DNA of 64,000 nucleotides, taken from contig NZ_JARWQD010000305.1 of the NCBI RefSeq assembly GCF_029869545.1, positions 17,490-81,489 on the forward strand, in the 5' to 3' direction. Source of the stretch: Nocardia wallacei (GTDB lineage: Bacteria; Actinomycetota; Actinomycetes; Mycobacteriales; Mycobacteriaceae). The translations under genes were made by a program, and so were the position numbers. Positions 1 to 8,068 of the stretch are shown here, piece after piece. The notes beneath the pieces are model-generated. The model had not been told where the DNA came from. It ran no database searches and saw only the letters and a list, made by a program, of their open reading frames with translations. Within the stretch, counting starts at the first letter, position 1. Each line of letters starts with the position of its first letter.

Positions 1-26
1 AGGTACGGCCGCCATTGACCAACAGG

Positions 27-398
27 TCAGGCGTGGGGTGGTTCGCCGGTGACGATGTGGTCGGCGAGGTTGAGGCCTTCGCGGACGAGGCGGGCGAGGT
101 GGCCGTCGCGGATGCGGTAGATGACGTGGCGGCCGTCGCGGCGGGTGTCGACCATGCCGGTGAAGCGTAGTTTGGCCAGGTGCTGGCTGACGGCGGTGCG
201 GGAGGCGCCGCAGGCTTCGGTAAGGGCGGTGACGTCGGTTTCGGCGTTGGCGAGCAGCCAGAGGATGTGCAGGCGGGTCGGGTCCGACAGCATGCGGAAG
301 GCGCTGGTGGCGGCGTCGAGGCGCGGCTGGTCGGGGGCGACCGGGTGTTGCAGGCTCGCTGCCGGCTCCCGGGCTGCGGGGCTGTCCGCGCTGGTCAT
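27..398 (-). CDS. ArsR-family HTH regulator
   Basis: Winged-helix transcriptional repressor of the ArsR/SmtB type, 123 aa. Residues about 35-95 hold the typical fold: a DPTRLHILWLL helix, a recognition region with SRTAVSQHLAKL, and a beta wing ending in GRHVIYR. The C-terminus (RLVREGLNLADHIV) resembles the alpha-5 region that carries metal ligands in NmtR/KmtR-type sensors, but no Cys-rich ANVLCVC-like site is present, so the inducer is unknown. It starts 3 nt after the stop of the MFS gene and is surely co-transcribed with it, suggesting it senses the substrate exported by that pump. The family call is firm and the ligand is not. Confidence 0.9.
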   Translation of the reverse strand: MTSADSPAAREPAASLQHPVAPDQPRLDAATSAFRMLSDPTRLHILWLLANAETDVTALTEACGASRTAVSQHLAKLRFTGMVDTRRDGRHVIYRIRDGHLARLVREGLNLADHIVTGEPPHA

Positions 399-401
399 CG
401 T

Positions 402-1646
402 TCACCGACTTTCCGCCGCCACCGGCTCGACTCCCGACGAGAGATCGACCGGACACACGCGTGCGGCGGTCGTGGCGGCCAGTGTAGCGATCGCGGTGAG
501 GATGATCGCGGCGGTGAGTTGCCCGGCGGCGGCGCCGACCCAGCCCGCGATCGGGTAGGTCAGCAAGAAACAGGCGTGCGACAGCGAGAACTGCGCGGTG
601 AACACCGCGGTACGGGTGTCGGCGTCGGACTGGGCCCGCAGTAGACGCGCCGAGGGAGTGTTGATCAGGGAGGTGCCCGCGCCCAGCACGATCCACGCCA
701 CCACCAGCACCACCCAGCCCGGCGCGGGTGCCGGGGTGAGCGCGGCGAGAACCGCGGCGGCGAGCAGCCCGACCGAGGTCAGCGTGGCCCCGGTCAGCAT
801 CACCCGCCGGTCGGGCAACCGGCGCAGCAGCCGCGGCATCGACACCGCGACCAGCATCGATCCGCCGCCGTAGCAGCCCAGCGCCACCGCCACCGCCGAC
901 GCGGGCCCGTGCAGCAGATCCCGCACATACACCACCGTGTTCACCACCACCAGGGCCGTGGCGGCACCGACGGCCAGGTTCATCGCGAGCAGCCCGCGCA
1001 ACACCGGCCGCGCAAGCATCAGCCGCGCCCCGCGAGTGATCCGTACCGCGAGCGGCACAGAGCGGTCGGCGGGCACCAGCCGCGGCAGCCGGGTGCCGAC
1101 AACCATGATCGCGGAGACGACGAATCCGGCGGCGGTGCCGACGAACAACAGGTTGTAACTCATCACCGTCAGCAGCGCGGCGGCCAGCACCGGGCTCAGT
1201 AGCGACTCCAGGTCGTAGGCCAGCCGCGACAGCGACAGGCCCCGGGTGTAATCCTGCTCGTCGGGCAGCACAGACGGAATCACCGTCTGGAACGCCGGGG
1301 TGAAGGTCGCCGACGCCGCCTGCAACACGAAGATCAGCACATAGATCTGCCACACCTGCGTGACCAACGGCAGCGACACCGCGACCACCACCCGAATCAC
1401 GTCCGCCGACACCAGCAGCACCCGCCGCGGCACCCGATCGGTGAGCGCCGAGATCACCGGAGCGACAAAGACATACGCGACCATCTTGATCGCCAGCGCC
1501 GTCCCCAGCACCGCCCCCGCGTCGCTGCCCGCCAGGTCGTAGGCCAACAGCCCCAACGCCACCGTCAGCAACCCCGTCCCCACCAGCGCCACCACCTGCG
1601 CGGTGAACAACCGCCGGAACCGCGGATACCGCAACACCTCGAACAT
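402..1646 (-). CDS. MFS efflux transporter
   Basis: Inner-membrane major facilitator protein of about 414 aa and 12 predicted membrane segments, of the single-polypeptide drug/siderophore exporter type (N-terminus MFEVLRYPRFRRLF, followed by a hydrophobic segment, and the loop-2/3 signature around DRVPRRVLL). The reading frame is open further upstream, but the start at 1646 is chosen because GGGAGG lies 7-8 nt before it and the upstream extension is Arg/Pro-rich noise. It is the first gene of a two-gene operon with the ArsR regulator. Substrate unknown; proton-coupled efflux is inferred from the family. Confidence 0.88.
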   Translation of the reverse strand: MFEVLRYPRFRRLFTAQVVALVGTGLLTVALGLLAYDLAGSDAGAVLGTALAIKMVAYVFVAPVISALTDRVPRRVLLVSADVIRVVVAVSLPLVTQVWQIYVLIFVLQAASATFTPAFQTVIPSVLPDEQDYTRGLSLSRLAYDLESLLSPVLAAALLTVMSYNLLFVGTAAGFVVSAIMVVGTRLPRLVPADRSVPLAVRITRGARLMLARPVLRGLLAMNLAVGAATALVVVNTVVYVRDLLHGPASAVAVALGCYGGGSMLVAVSMPRLLRRLPDRRVMLTGATLTSVGLLAAAVLAALTPAPAPGWVVLVVAWIVLGAGTSLINTPSARLLRAQSDADTRTAVFTAQFSLSHACFLLTYPIAGWVGAAAGQLTAAIILTAIATLAATTAARVCPVDLSSGVEPVAAESR

Positions 1647-1762
1647 CGACGACGCCTCCCGGCCACGAACCGGCACCACGGACCACCACACCATACGACA
1701 ACATGTGCGCAGATGCGAACATGAGGGCGTGACGTCCGTTCCGCCCCTTTGCGCAGGTCGGT

Positions 1763-2419
1763 TCAGCCGGTCAGATAGGTCAGGGTGGCCTCGGCAACGA
1801 GGGTCTCGGTGCGGGCGGGGTCGGGGGCGGTGGTGCGCCGGAAGTTCTGCGAGGCCACCAGCGACAGCAGCCACCACGCCGCCGCTTCGGGGTCCAGGTC
1901 CGCTCGTAGTTCCCCGGCGGTGCGGCCGTGGTCGAGCAGGCGCGCGAGCGCGGCGGCCATCCGCTGGGTGGTCTCGCGGGCGGCGGTGTCGATCTCTTCT
2001 TCCCCGGTCACGGTCGCGGCCTCGGCGAACAACGCCCCGAGCGAACCGCGAGCGTGCACCTGCTCGAGATGGGCGGGGGCCAGCAGCCGTGCCAGCACCT
2101 CGCGCAGCGGCACCGGGTGCGCGGCGAGCTGGTCGAGGAAACCGCAGGCGTGATCGCCCGCCCGGCGCAGCACGGCGGCGAACAGGGCCGCCTTGGTGCG
2201 GAAGTGCTGGAAGATCACCGGCTCGCTCACCCCGACCCGCCGCGCCACCACCGCGGTCTTCCCCCGCTCGTAACCGAGATCGGCGAACACCTCGGTCGCC
2301 GCGGCCAGGATCGATTCCCGCCGCTGCGCCGCAGGCATCCGCGTCCGCCCCCGAGTTGCCGGAGGCGCGGAACTGTGCTGGTCGGTCACGTCCGCATCGT
2401 ACCCACCCCTTGCCCTCAT
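1763..2419 (-). CDS. TetR-family regulator
   Basis: TetR/AcrR repressor, up to 218 aa. The N-terminal HTH is clear (RRESILAAATEVFADLGYERGKTAVVARRVGVSEPVIFQHF, about residues 34-74 of the longest form), followed by a helical ligand-binding domain. The start is uncertain. The ATG at 2419 lies inside the left arm of an inverted repeat, so a transcript using it would have almost no leader. GTG at 2389 and ATG at 2338 are alternatives, the latter matching the usual distance to the HTH. It is divergent from a methyltransferase gene and probably controls both through the shared palindrome. Confidence 0.88.
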   Translation of the reverse strand: MRARGGYDADVTDQHSSAPPATRGRTRMPAAQRRESILAAATEVFADLGYERGKTAVVARRVGVSEPVIFQHFRTKAALFAAVLRRAGDHACGFLDQLAAHPVPLREVLARLLAPAHLEQVHARGSLGALFAEAATVTGEEEIDTAARETTQRMAAALARLLDHGRTAGELRADLDPEAAAWWLLSLVASQNFRRTTAPDPARTETLVAEATLTYLTG

Positions 2420-2470
2420 AACTTAGTCGGCACTAACATAACCCTTGTTGTTAGTGGCGACTAAGTTATG
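2417..2470. promoter_or_regulatory. 22-bp inverted repeat, TetR operator
   Basis: Two 22-bp arms, 2417-2438 and 2449-2470, are reverse complements with a single mismatch and are separated by 10 bp. Each arm carries the core ACTTAGT/ACTAAGT. The repeat occupies the gap between the divergent TetR and methyltransferase genes. TetR proteins usually bind such palindromes to repress themselves and the neighbour; that role is inferred. Confidence 0.8.
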
Positions 2471-2480
2471 AGGTTCCGTG

Positions 2481-3128
2481 ATGGTCTTCAGCCATACATT
2501 CCACGCGCACGCACAGCAGGACGCGCCGGGCGCGGTCGGGCACGCCAGGGCATACGAGGTCCTCGGGGCGGTGGCGTTCGGGACGCGCCGAAGCCGGGCG
2601 TACGGCCAGCTGGCCCGGCTCGCGGGGATCGGGCCCGGTGATCGGGTGCTCGATGTCGGGTGCGGTCCGGGGTATCTGACCGCGCTCGCCGCCGCAGCGG
2701 CGGCTCCGGGCGGTCGGGCCGACGGCATCGATCCGTCGGACTCGATGATCGACCACGCCCAGCGCCGACGCGCGAGCGGGACGTGCGCATTCCGGCACGG
2801 CAAGGCCGAGGACCTCGAGCTGCCCGACGGTTCGGTCGATGTGGTGGTGTCCAGCCTGGTGATTCACCATGTGCCCGAAGAACTCCGCGGCCAGGCGGTG
2901 GCGGAGATGTTCCGGGTCCTGACGCCCGGTGGGCGCCTGATGATCGCCGACTTCCGCCCGCTCGGCCGCCACCTCGTCGGCGCCCTCGCCGGGGAAACCA
3001 TGCGCGACAACCCAGTGCACCGCATCGCGCCGATGGTGCGAGCCGCCGGCTTCATCGGCGTGACCGAAGGTACCGTACGCCCGTTCCTGCACTATGTGCG
3101 CGCCGGTAAGCCGGGTGGCGACGCATGA
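2481..3128 (+). CDS. class I SAM methyltransferase
   Basis: SAM-dependent methyltransferase of the UbiE/Methyltransf_11 type, about 215 aa, cytoplasmic. Motif I is VLDVGCGPGYLT (about residues 57-68), the acidic loop is GIDPSDSMI, and a post-I motif DVVVSSLVIHHV is followed by FRVLTPGGRLMI. The ATG at 2481 has GAGG 7 nt upstream; a GTG at 2478 is in frame. The RBS sits at the edge of the TetR palindrome, so bound repressor would also block this promoter. It overlaps the next small membrane gene by 4 nt. Acceptor substrate unknown. Confidence 0.88.
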   Translation: MVFSHTFHAHAQQDAPGAVGHARAYEVLGAVAFGTRRSRAYGQLARLAGIGPGDRVLDVGCGPGYLTALAAAAAAPGGRADGIDPSDSMIDHAQRRRASGTCAFRHGKAEDLELPDGSVDVVVSSLVIHHVPEELRGQAVAEMFRVLTPGGRLMIADFRPLGRHLVGALAGETMRDNPVHRIAPMVRAAGFIGVTEGTVRPFLHYVRAGKPGGDA

Positions 3129-3370
3129 GCGCATCCCGAACCTCGTCTGCGGTGCGCCTAGGCGTGGTCGTGCTCGCCGCCGTCGGCATCGCCGCCCACA
3201 CCGGACTCTGGCTCCATGCCGGGCTGACTCTGATCCTCGTCGGCATCGCGATACACCTCACGGGAGGGCTGGCAGCACGTCGGTGGTGGCAACGCCGCCA
3301 CGATCACAGCGAAGCACAGGCCCACCGCAGATTCCGCGGTCACGCCCCTCCCACGCGCCCGCCAGTATGA
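3125..3370 (+). CDS. small two-TM membrane protein
   Basis: An 81-aa protein with two hydrophobic segments (about residues 11-28 and 31-48) and a basic, His-rich tail. Its ATG overlaps the methyltransferase stop as ATGA, so the pair is translationally coupled and under the same TetR control. I do not recognise the family. It may be a membrane partner of the methyltransferase, but nothing in the sequence proves this. Confidence 0.65.
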   Translation: MSASRTSSAVRLGVVVLAAVGIAAHTGLWLHAGLTLILVGIAIHLTGGLAARRWWQRRHDHSEAQAHRRFRGHAPPTRPPV

Positions 3371-3589
3371 CTTCGAGAACGGGGGCCGAAGCTGTCCCTG
3401 GTGAGCGACGACAGGTAGCAGGCGCAGGAGGACATCGTCGACGGTGATCAGGCCCGACCAGCGCACCGGTGTTTGGCGTCGATGACGAGCTGCGGCTGGG
3501 CGGCATCGCCGTCGTGCTGCGTCTGTCGCGCAGCACGTCCCGTCGCTGACCGGCCACCGCCCGCCGTGCGGTACGGACTGCGGCCGCGA

Positions 3590-4372
3590 TCAGCAGCTGC
3601 TGGCGCGTTCGAGTTGGAAGACGAGGTAGTGCGTCTTACCTGGCATCGAAGTCGCGAGGAAATCGCCGAGGAGGGTGAATCCGCGCCGGGTGAAGAAGTC
3701 GACGGCGTACTGTTCGGACATCATGCTGGTGACATATCCGGCCCCGGATTCGTGCCAGCGGCACAGCGTGACCTCATCGAGCGCGCGTTCGGTCAGGACA
3801 TCGAAGACCACGGCACCGCCCGGTGCGGTGACCCGGGCGATCTCGGCGAGGTAGCCGCACGCGTCGAGAATCTTCAGACCGTTGAGCACCTTGTGCGAAT
3901 GCACCAGATCCACCGACCCATCCGCTGTCGCGGCCAAGGTGCGGCCGTCTGCGGGATGCGCGGTGACCGGGTAGGTGGCGACCAGCCATTCCCGCCACGC
4001 GGTGGCGGTCTCGTAGATCTCATAGGCTTGTGGTGAGCACGCGGCGAGCACCTTCTCGAGGTAGCGTCCCGAGCCGGGACCGATCTCGCACACCCGCGAG
4101 ATCGGCCGGTCGAACACGCCGAGCGCAGCCATCCGGTCGATGGTGTCCTGCGTGGATCCCGGGACATTGAACTCGCGATCGATGTACTCACCCACCGCCA
4201 AACCCGCCGCTTTCGCGCCCACCTGGGTCCGTTCGAAGGGGATGTAATCGGCGAAGTCGTCGACCGGCCTGACCACCTCGAACCCTATCGGTCGCAGCAT
4301 CGCGTTGACCCGGCCGAGCGCCCGTTTGCGCAACCTGACCCTCGGCACCACACACCCCGTTCTCGACCACAT
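3590..4372 (-). CDS. SAM methyltransferase
   Basis: Class I methyltransferase of about 260 aa. Visible motifs are VCEIGPGSGRYLEKVL (motif I), SVDLVHSHKVLNGL, and VTAPGGAVVFDVL, with a C-terminal part ending in a typical GKTHYLVFQL strand. The frame is open upstream to 4708, but that part lies over the integrase gene on the same strand and is Arg/Pro-rich, so ATG 4372 is preferred. Resembles sugar or lipid O-methyltransferase-like proteins of actinomycetes; substrate unknown. It lies 89 nt downstream of the integrase and may be cargo at the element edge. Confidence 0.8.
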   Translation of the reverse strand: MWSRTGCVVPRVRLRKRALGRVNAMLRPIGFEVVRPVDDFADYIPFERTQVGAKAAGLAVGEYIDREFNVPGSTQDTIDRMAALGVFDRPISRVCEIGPGSGRYLEKVLAACSPQAYEIYETATAWREWLVATYPVTAHPADGRTLAATADGSVDLVHSHKVLNGLKILDACGYLAEIARVTAPGGAVVFDVLTERALDEVTLCRWHESGAGYVTSMMSEQYAVDFFTRRGFTLLGDFLATSMPGKTHYLVFQLERASSC

Positions 4373-4461
4373 CCCGCCGCGTCTCGGCTCGACACCAACG
4401 ACGACTGTGCGGACCAGCGTAAGCCGGGAACCAGTTGCGCCGCAGGCATACCCGCTCCCGA

Positions 4462-5478
4462 TCAGGTTGTCAGCGGGTGGGGGATTCCTGTCATCGCGGA
4501 CAGCGCCTCGGCGACTTCTTGGACGTTGGCACGGATATAGGTGATGGTTTGTCCGGTGCGACTGTCTGGTTCGGTATGGCCGGCGTAGGCGCGGGCGACT
4601 GCGTAGCTGAAGTTGCGTTCGACCCAAGTCAGAGTTGTATGGCGGAGCCAGTGTGTACTGACCTGCTGGCGCCGGACCCATTCGAGGTGAGTGCCGATTC
4701 GGTTCCACAGAGAGTCGTAGCGGCGACGGGTGACGGGTCGTCCGTCACGCTGGCGGAACAGCGGTTCGGTTTCGGCGGGAGTCTGACCGTGTCGTTCTCC
4801 GATGTGATGCAGCATGGCCTGCATGAGCGGGCGCGAGACGGGTTGCCACCGGACCGTTTCGCCTTTCTCGCGTAGAAAGACGAGGCACTGCTCGGGGTCG
4901 AGGTCCATTGGCCGTAGGGCGAGGGCTGCGGCGCGTCGACAGGCGGTTTCGATGTGTAATCGAAGCAGCATGGCGTCCAGGCACGGATCGTTGCCCGTTG
5001 TCGCCGCGATGTCCACGATCTCGGCGAGTTGGCGGTTCGGTATCGCGCGTCTGGTGCTGGCCAGCCTGCGAGGTTTGGCCACCTTTTGGGCTGGGTTGTC
5101 GGCGGGCCGAATGAGTCGGTCTTCTTCGGCGTGCCGGTAGAGATACCGGGCGGCGGCGATGAGACTCTCGGCGGCGCTACGTCCGCCGCGGGAGTTGCGA
5201 CGGACGACTGCCTGCTGTTTGGTTCGTTCGGCGAGTTGCCGCAGCTCGGTAGGGGTCGGCTCGGTAATGACGCGCTGGCTCCATGCCTGTTCGATGCGCC
5301 GTAGATACGGGCCGTAGACGCGGAGTGTGCTCGGCGGCATCGTGGCGATGATCGCCGGTATGTAGGCACTGAAGGTCGGGACGTTGACAGGCGGAGTGGC
5401 CTCGACGAGTTGCTGCGGTGTGAGTCCGAGTTTCGCAAGCAACAGCCTGGCGGCCTCGATCTCGGTGGCGGTTGTCAT
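4462..5478 (-). CDS. tyrosine recombinase / integrase
   Basis: Site-specific tyrosine recombinase of 338 aa. The N-terminal core-binding region is about residues 30-125. The catalytic domain shows R181 (TACRRAAAL), a probable beta-hairpin Lys K205, H276-x-x-R279 (THWLRH), H301 (AGHT) and the nucleophile Y314 (TITYIRA), so all catalytic residues are present. It is the last gene of a tightly packed minus-strand operon and its ATG overlaps the stop of the AbrB-like gene by 4 nt. Together with the excisionase-like gene two positions upstream this is the integration/excision module of a mobile element. No attachment site could be identified by eye. Confidence 0.93.
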   Translation of the reverse strand: MTTATEIEAARLLLAKLGLTPQQLVEATPPVNVPTFSAYIPAIIATMPPSTLRVYGPYLRRIEQAWSQRVITEPTPTELRQLAERTKQQAVVRRNSRGGRSAAESLIAAARYLYRHAEEDRLIRPADNPAQKVAKPRRLASTRRAIPNRQLAEIVDIAATTGNDPCLDAMLLRLHIETACRRAAALALRPMDLDPEQCLVFLREKGETVRWQPVSRPLMQAMLHHIGERHGQTPAETEPLFRQRDGRPVTRRRYDSLWNRIGTHLEWVRRQQVSTHWLRHTTLTWVERNFSYAVARAYAGHTEPDSRTGQTITYIRANVQEVAEALSAMTGIPHPLTT

Positions 5479-5948
5479 CGGGCACCACCCATCGCTTGCT
5501 CGTGCAGCGGTGACAACGTCTGCTCAATAAGCCGAATCGGATAAACAAGAGCAAGCTTGCGGTGCACTGACGCTGCGACTAATACTCGCTCACCCGGTTC
5601 GATCAGGCAGCGATGACGGCAACCTGCTGGTAGAAGCAGATGCCCTCGACCTGTTAGCCGACAGTCGCCGCGCGGGTCCTCCCTGATGACGATGGTTCGT
5701 CCGGCGACCTCGATCGCCAATCTCGACTCGGGTCCCCAATTCAAGACCCCGACCGGCCTGCGGTCACTGAGACGGCCGTTGAGGCCGACCGACGCGACGT
5801 TGTAGTGGAATTGATCAGTTTGGGCGTCGACGTCGCCGATTAGCTCCGGCATCGGAAGTTGTGTAGGCAGATCGGAATCAGCCTGAACCGTGGATTGGCT
5901 GGCGGACCAGGTCAGTGGTAAGGCGGTGCCTTTCGGGTCGCTACTCAT
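5475..5948 (-). CDS. AbrB/MazE/SpoVT-like DNA-binding protein
   Basis: About 157 aa. The middle and C-terminal half looks like swapped-hairpin AbrB strands (GRLSDRRPVGVLNWGPESRLAIEV and a second GDCRLTGRGHLLLPAGCRHRCLI-type stretch). Such proteins commonly accompany nocardial and mycobacterial integrases. The start at 5948 is chosen because it overlaps the excisionase-like gene by 8 nt; the open frame further upstream lies over that gene. A role in regulating integration/excision is inferred from position. The fold assignment comes from pattern only, so confidence is moderate. Confidence 0.62.
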   Translation of the reverse strand: MSSDPKGTALPLTWSASQSTVQADSDLPTQLPMPELIGDVDAQTDQFHYNVASVGLNGRLSDRRPVGVLNWGPESRLAIEVAGRTIVIREDPRGDCRLTGRGHLLLPAGCRHRCLIEPGERVLVAASVHRKLALVYPIRLIEQTLSPLHEQAMGGAR

Positions 5949-6186
5949 TCGCTGTCCTGTTCGGGTGGAGCCTTTTGCCCGCGACCCATTCGTCGACGTC
6001 GGCTTCGTCAAAGAGCAGAGGAGAATTTTGGGCGTCGCCCGCTTTCCAGGCCCGGTCGTAGAGTTCGTGGCCTTTGACACGAAGGTGGCGGATACGATCC
6101 GGGCTATGTCCGGTACGGGCCGAGACTTGGTGGATTCGGAGAATTCTTCGGCCCGGTCCACCGGGTCGGTGTTGTGTGGGTTCCAT
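5941..6186 (-). CDS. xis-like: excisionase-like HTH protein
   Basis: An 81-aa protein with a MerR/AlpA-type winged HTH: HQVSARTGHSPDRIRHL (about residues 19-35), then a variable insert and the closing motif PLLFDEADVDEWVAG, as in Xis/AlpA proteins where the last strand leads into D/E-V-D-x-W. It sits in the operon with the AbrB-like protein and the integrase. The likely role is a recombination directionality factor or operon regulator. Size and context fit well; the directionality function is inferred. Confidence 0.72.
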   Translation of the reverse strand: MEPTQHRPGGPGRRILRIHQVSARTGHSPDRIRHLRVKGHELYDRAWKAGDAQNSPLLFDEADVDEWVAGKRLHPNRTANE

Positions 6187-6199
6187 TGTGTCGGCCTGT

Positions 6200-6469
6200 T
6201 CACGGAAGGTCGGCCTGTGCGGCGAGGGCTTGCGCCTTATCGGCGAACCAGAGCGCTAGTTCCTCGGCGTCGTACTGGTCCGTGCCGTTGTGGAACTCGG
6301 CGAGCAACGTGACGATGACAAAAGCTGGGCGTATTTGTTCCTCGGGATCCTGGATCATTGTGATGAGGCGGGTCACGGCCTCGAAATCTCGGCGCGCTGC
6401 GTGAGCGAGCGCGGACATGGCAATCTGTTGCTCGCGAATCGAAGGCGGGTATTGCTGAATCTGCGCCAT
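6200..6469 (-). CDS. hypothetical protein, first gene of integrase operon
   Basis: 89 aa starting MAQIQQYPPS, with GAGGTG 6-8 nt before the ATG. It is helical and acidic (DPEEQIRPAFVIVTLL, DAEELALWFADKAQALAA) with no recognised domain. It lies 13 nt upstream of the excisionase-like gene and so heads the integrase operon. A promoter and a conserved leader motif lie 167 nt or more upstream. Function unknown. Confidence 0.6.
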   Translation of the reverse strand: MAQIQQYPPSIREQQIAMSALAHAARRDFEAVTRLITMIQDPEEQIRPAFVIVTLLAEFHNGTDQYDAEELALWFADKAQALAAQADLP

Positions 6470-6521
6470 GGGAAACACCTCATAAGGGCATCCGGCGGGC
6501 ACGGCTAGCGAGACGAGACCA

Positions 6522-6668
6522 TCAGCCGGTGGACCGCCGGAGTAGCAGGTCGAACCGATCCACGACAGCGAGCTGTGCCGCGGTCAAGAGAATCGGAAGC
6601 CGTCGCACGAGGGCAGTGATGCGTTTCCTGTTGACGGCGCTACATCCGGATCCGCTGCCAGCGATCAC
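6522..6668 (-). CDS. putative small leader ORF (motif copy A)
   Basis: A 48-codon reading frame from GTG 6668, preceded by AAGGGG at a 7-nt spacing. Its first codons (GTG ATC GCT GGC AGC GGA) recur almost unchanged at 30771, upstream of the transfer operon, and in weaker form at 8235-8287. It could be a genuine small protein (the C-terminal part, with VRRLPILLTAAQLAVVDRF, looks coding) or an upstream regulatory ORF. An overlapping 17-codon ATG frame at 6693 could instead be translated from a leaderless transcript. It fills the 384-nt gap between 6470 and 6853 together with the promoter. Confidence 0.4.
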   Translation of the reverse strand: MIAGSGSGCSAVNRKRITALVRRLPILLTAAQLAVVDRFDLLLRRSTG

Positions 6669-6698
6669 CGGGAAACCCCTTGGAGGGGCGCATAGACA

Positions 6699-6727
6699 AT
6701 TTTAGAACAGCTAAATTGAGCGCGCAA
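6699..6727 (-). promoter_or_regulatory. promoter for integrase operon
   Basis: On the minus strand, TTGCGC (6727-6722) and TAAAAT (6704-6699) are separated by exactly 17 bp, a good sigma-70/SigA-like match in otherwise GC-rich DNA. Transcription would start at or next to an ATG (6693) about 6 nt after the -10 box. The same arrangement (TTGCGA, 17 bp, TACATT) precedes the transfer operon at 30711. Confidence 0.6.
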
Positions 6728-6853
6728 CTATTTGGTTAACGGCGGCGAGACAAGACGCACCGATCGGACGGGGACTGCCTGTTGCAGACAACGCCACCGG
6801 CGCCATCTCGTCGCGCCGCCGACAGAGGATTGGAGGTTGAGGCTGTGGGACGG

Positions 6854-8068
6854 TCATGTTCCCGGCACGCCTGGCACGAGGACGACGAGGGCCTGCGGTC
6901 GGCGGGCTTCGGGAAGCGCGATCCACTCGGCGTGGACTGGAATCCACGTGTTCGAGTGTGCGAAGCGAATTCGCAGATCCGCAGTGGCGGTGGTTGCGCC
7001 ACGGTGCAGCTGGGCGCAGCATCGAGCGATATCGGCTGTGCCGTCGGTATCGATCTCCGGGTTCTGATAGGCCCAAGGCTCGAGAGTCCCTGGACTGAGG
7101 CAGATCCAGCGATTGATCAGGCCGGTGCCGAGGTCGATGCGGGCGATTGCGTTGGTCGATGATGTCGGGTAGCCGGCAAGCGTGACCGAGTCGACGTGCG
7201 GCGGTGGCGGTGGCTGCATGGTCGTGATGTCGTGGACTATGGCGCGCACACGGCGGTTGCCGGACTCGAAATGGACACGGGCCACGATGCGCAGATGGCG
7301 GCGGATCATGCTGAATCGGCCTGGAGTAGTTACCGTTCCGACCCATCGATCGACTGTTGACGCACGATCGAACAGATCGAGGAATCCGAGAAAGTCGTCG
7401 AATCCGTCGATGTGGCTGAGGAGATCCGGCAATGTGTAGTGCGGCCGGGATAGCGGTGCCGGAATCCCCAGTTGTCGCTCCAATGCCGTATTGAGTTCGG
7501 CCACACCGGTTGCGGCGTCCCATTCGACTGTGCCGACGGGTCCCCGCTGGGGCGGCTTCTGGGACGCCGTGCCAGCCCATAGTTGCACGGCAAGAACCGC
7601 GCCCGACGGACCTACGGCAGGAACGACGTGGACCGCCAACGGATGGGTGCCTGGAATGTCGCGGTACTGACGTTTCCGCGTGGCCAGGCATTGATGCACG
7701 AGCGCGGAGATCGCCGCCGATGCCCGCCTGCTCTGCGCGATCCGTGTACGGTCGAGCTTCCCAAGGGATTTGAGTTTGTCACCCTCAGCGACCACAACAG
7801 TCTCGCCACTGTCGGCCAATGTCTCGGCGAGAGCCCAACCCAGCAGGTCAGGCTGGGGTATGGCGTCGAGAGAAGGTGCCGCGGAGTTCTGGCTCGCGGC
7901 TGCCGGACGTCGGCGTGGCAGTCCTGCCGGTGATGGGCAGCGCTCGGCAGCCCTGGCGCGGTCAGGTTGGTTTTCGTGGGTCCCGGGCAGCGGCCTGTCG
8001 CGGACGACGCGACTCGGAAGATGCCGGGCGGGTTCAGGATTGGTGTCAGAGTGCGGGTCGATGGTCAT
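6854..8068 (-). CDS. GAF/PAS-like regulatory protein, paralog 1
   Basis: 404 aa from ATG 8068 (AAGGAG at good distance). After a disordered Pro/Arg-rich N-terminus come a GAF-like region (QPDLLGWALAETLADSGETVVV onward) and a C-terminal PAS-like half with VHDITTM, DLGTGLINRW and WIPVHAEW. It aligns along most of its length with the protein at 8527-9714. I recall a nocardial family of this kind annotated DUF5593/GAF but cannot verify it. It is cytoplasmic and probably a ligand- or stress-sensing regulator without its own HTH. Its ATG overlaps the stop of a small upstream ORF as ATGA. Confidence 0.7.
   Translation of the reverse strand: MTIDPHSDTNPEPARHLPSRVVRDRPLPGTHENQPDRARAAERCPSPAGLPRRRPAAASQNSAAPSLDAIPQPDLLGWALAETLADSGETVVVAEGDKLKSLGKLDRTRIAQSRRASAAISALVHQCLATRKRQYRDIPGTHPLAVHVVPAVGPSGAVLAVQLWAGTASQKPPQRGPVGTVEWDAATGVAELNTALERQLGIPAPLSRPHYTLPDLLSHIDGFDDFLGFLDLFDRASTVDRWVGTVTTPGRFSMIRRHLRIVARVHFESGNRRVRAIVHDITTMQPPPPPHVDSVTLAGYPTSSTNAIARIDLGTGLINRWICLSPGTLEPWAYQNPEIDTDGTADIARCCAQLHRGATTATADLRIRFAHSNTWIPVHAEWIALPEARRPQALVVLVPGVPGT

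Noticed and set aside
3371..3589. Possible small genes between the membrane protein and the methyltransferase
   Set aside because: Frames on both strands lack RBS and look like composition-driven noise; the 219-nt gap shows no supported feature.
4300..6700. Search for a tRNA gene or direct-repeat att site next to the integrase
   Set aside because: No tRNA cloverleaf or obvious long direct repeat between the integrase flank and other parts of the window was recognised by eye; the partner end may lie outside the window.
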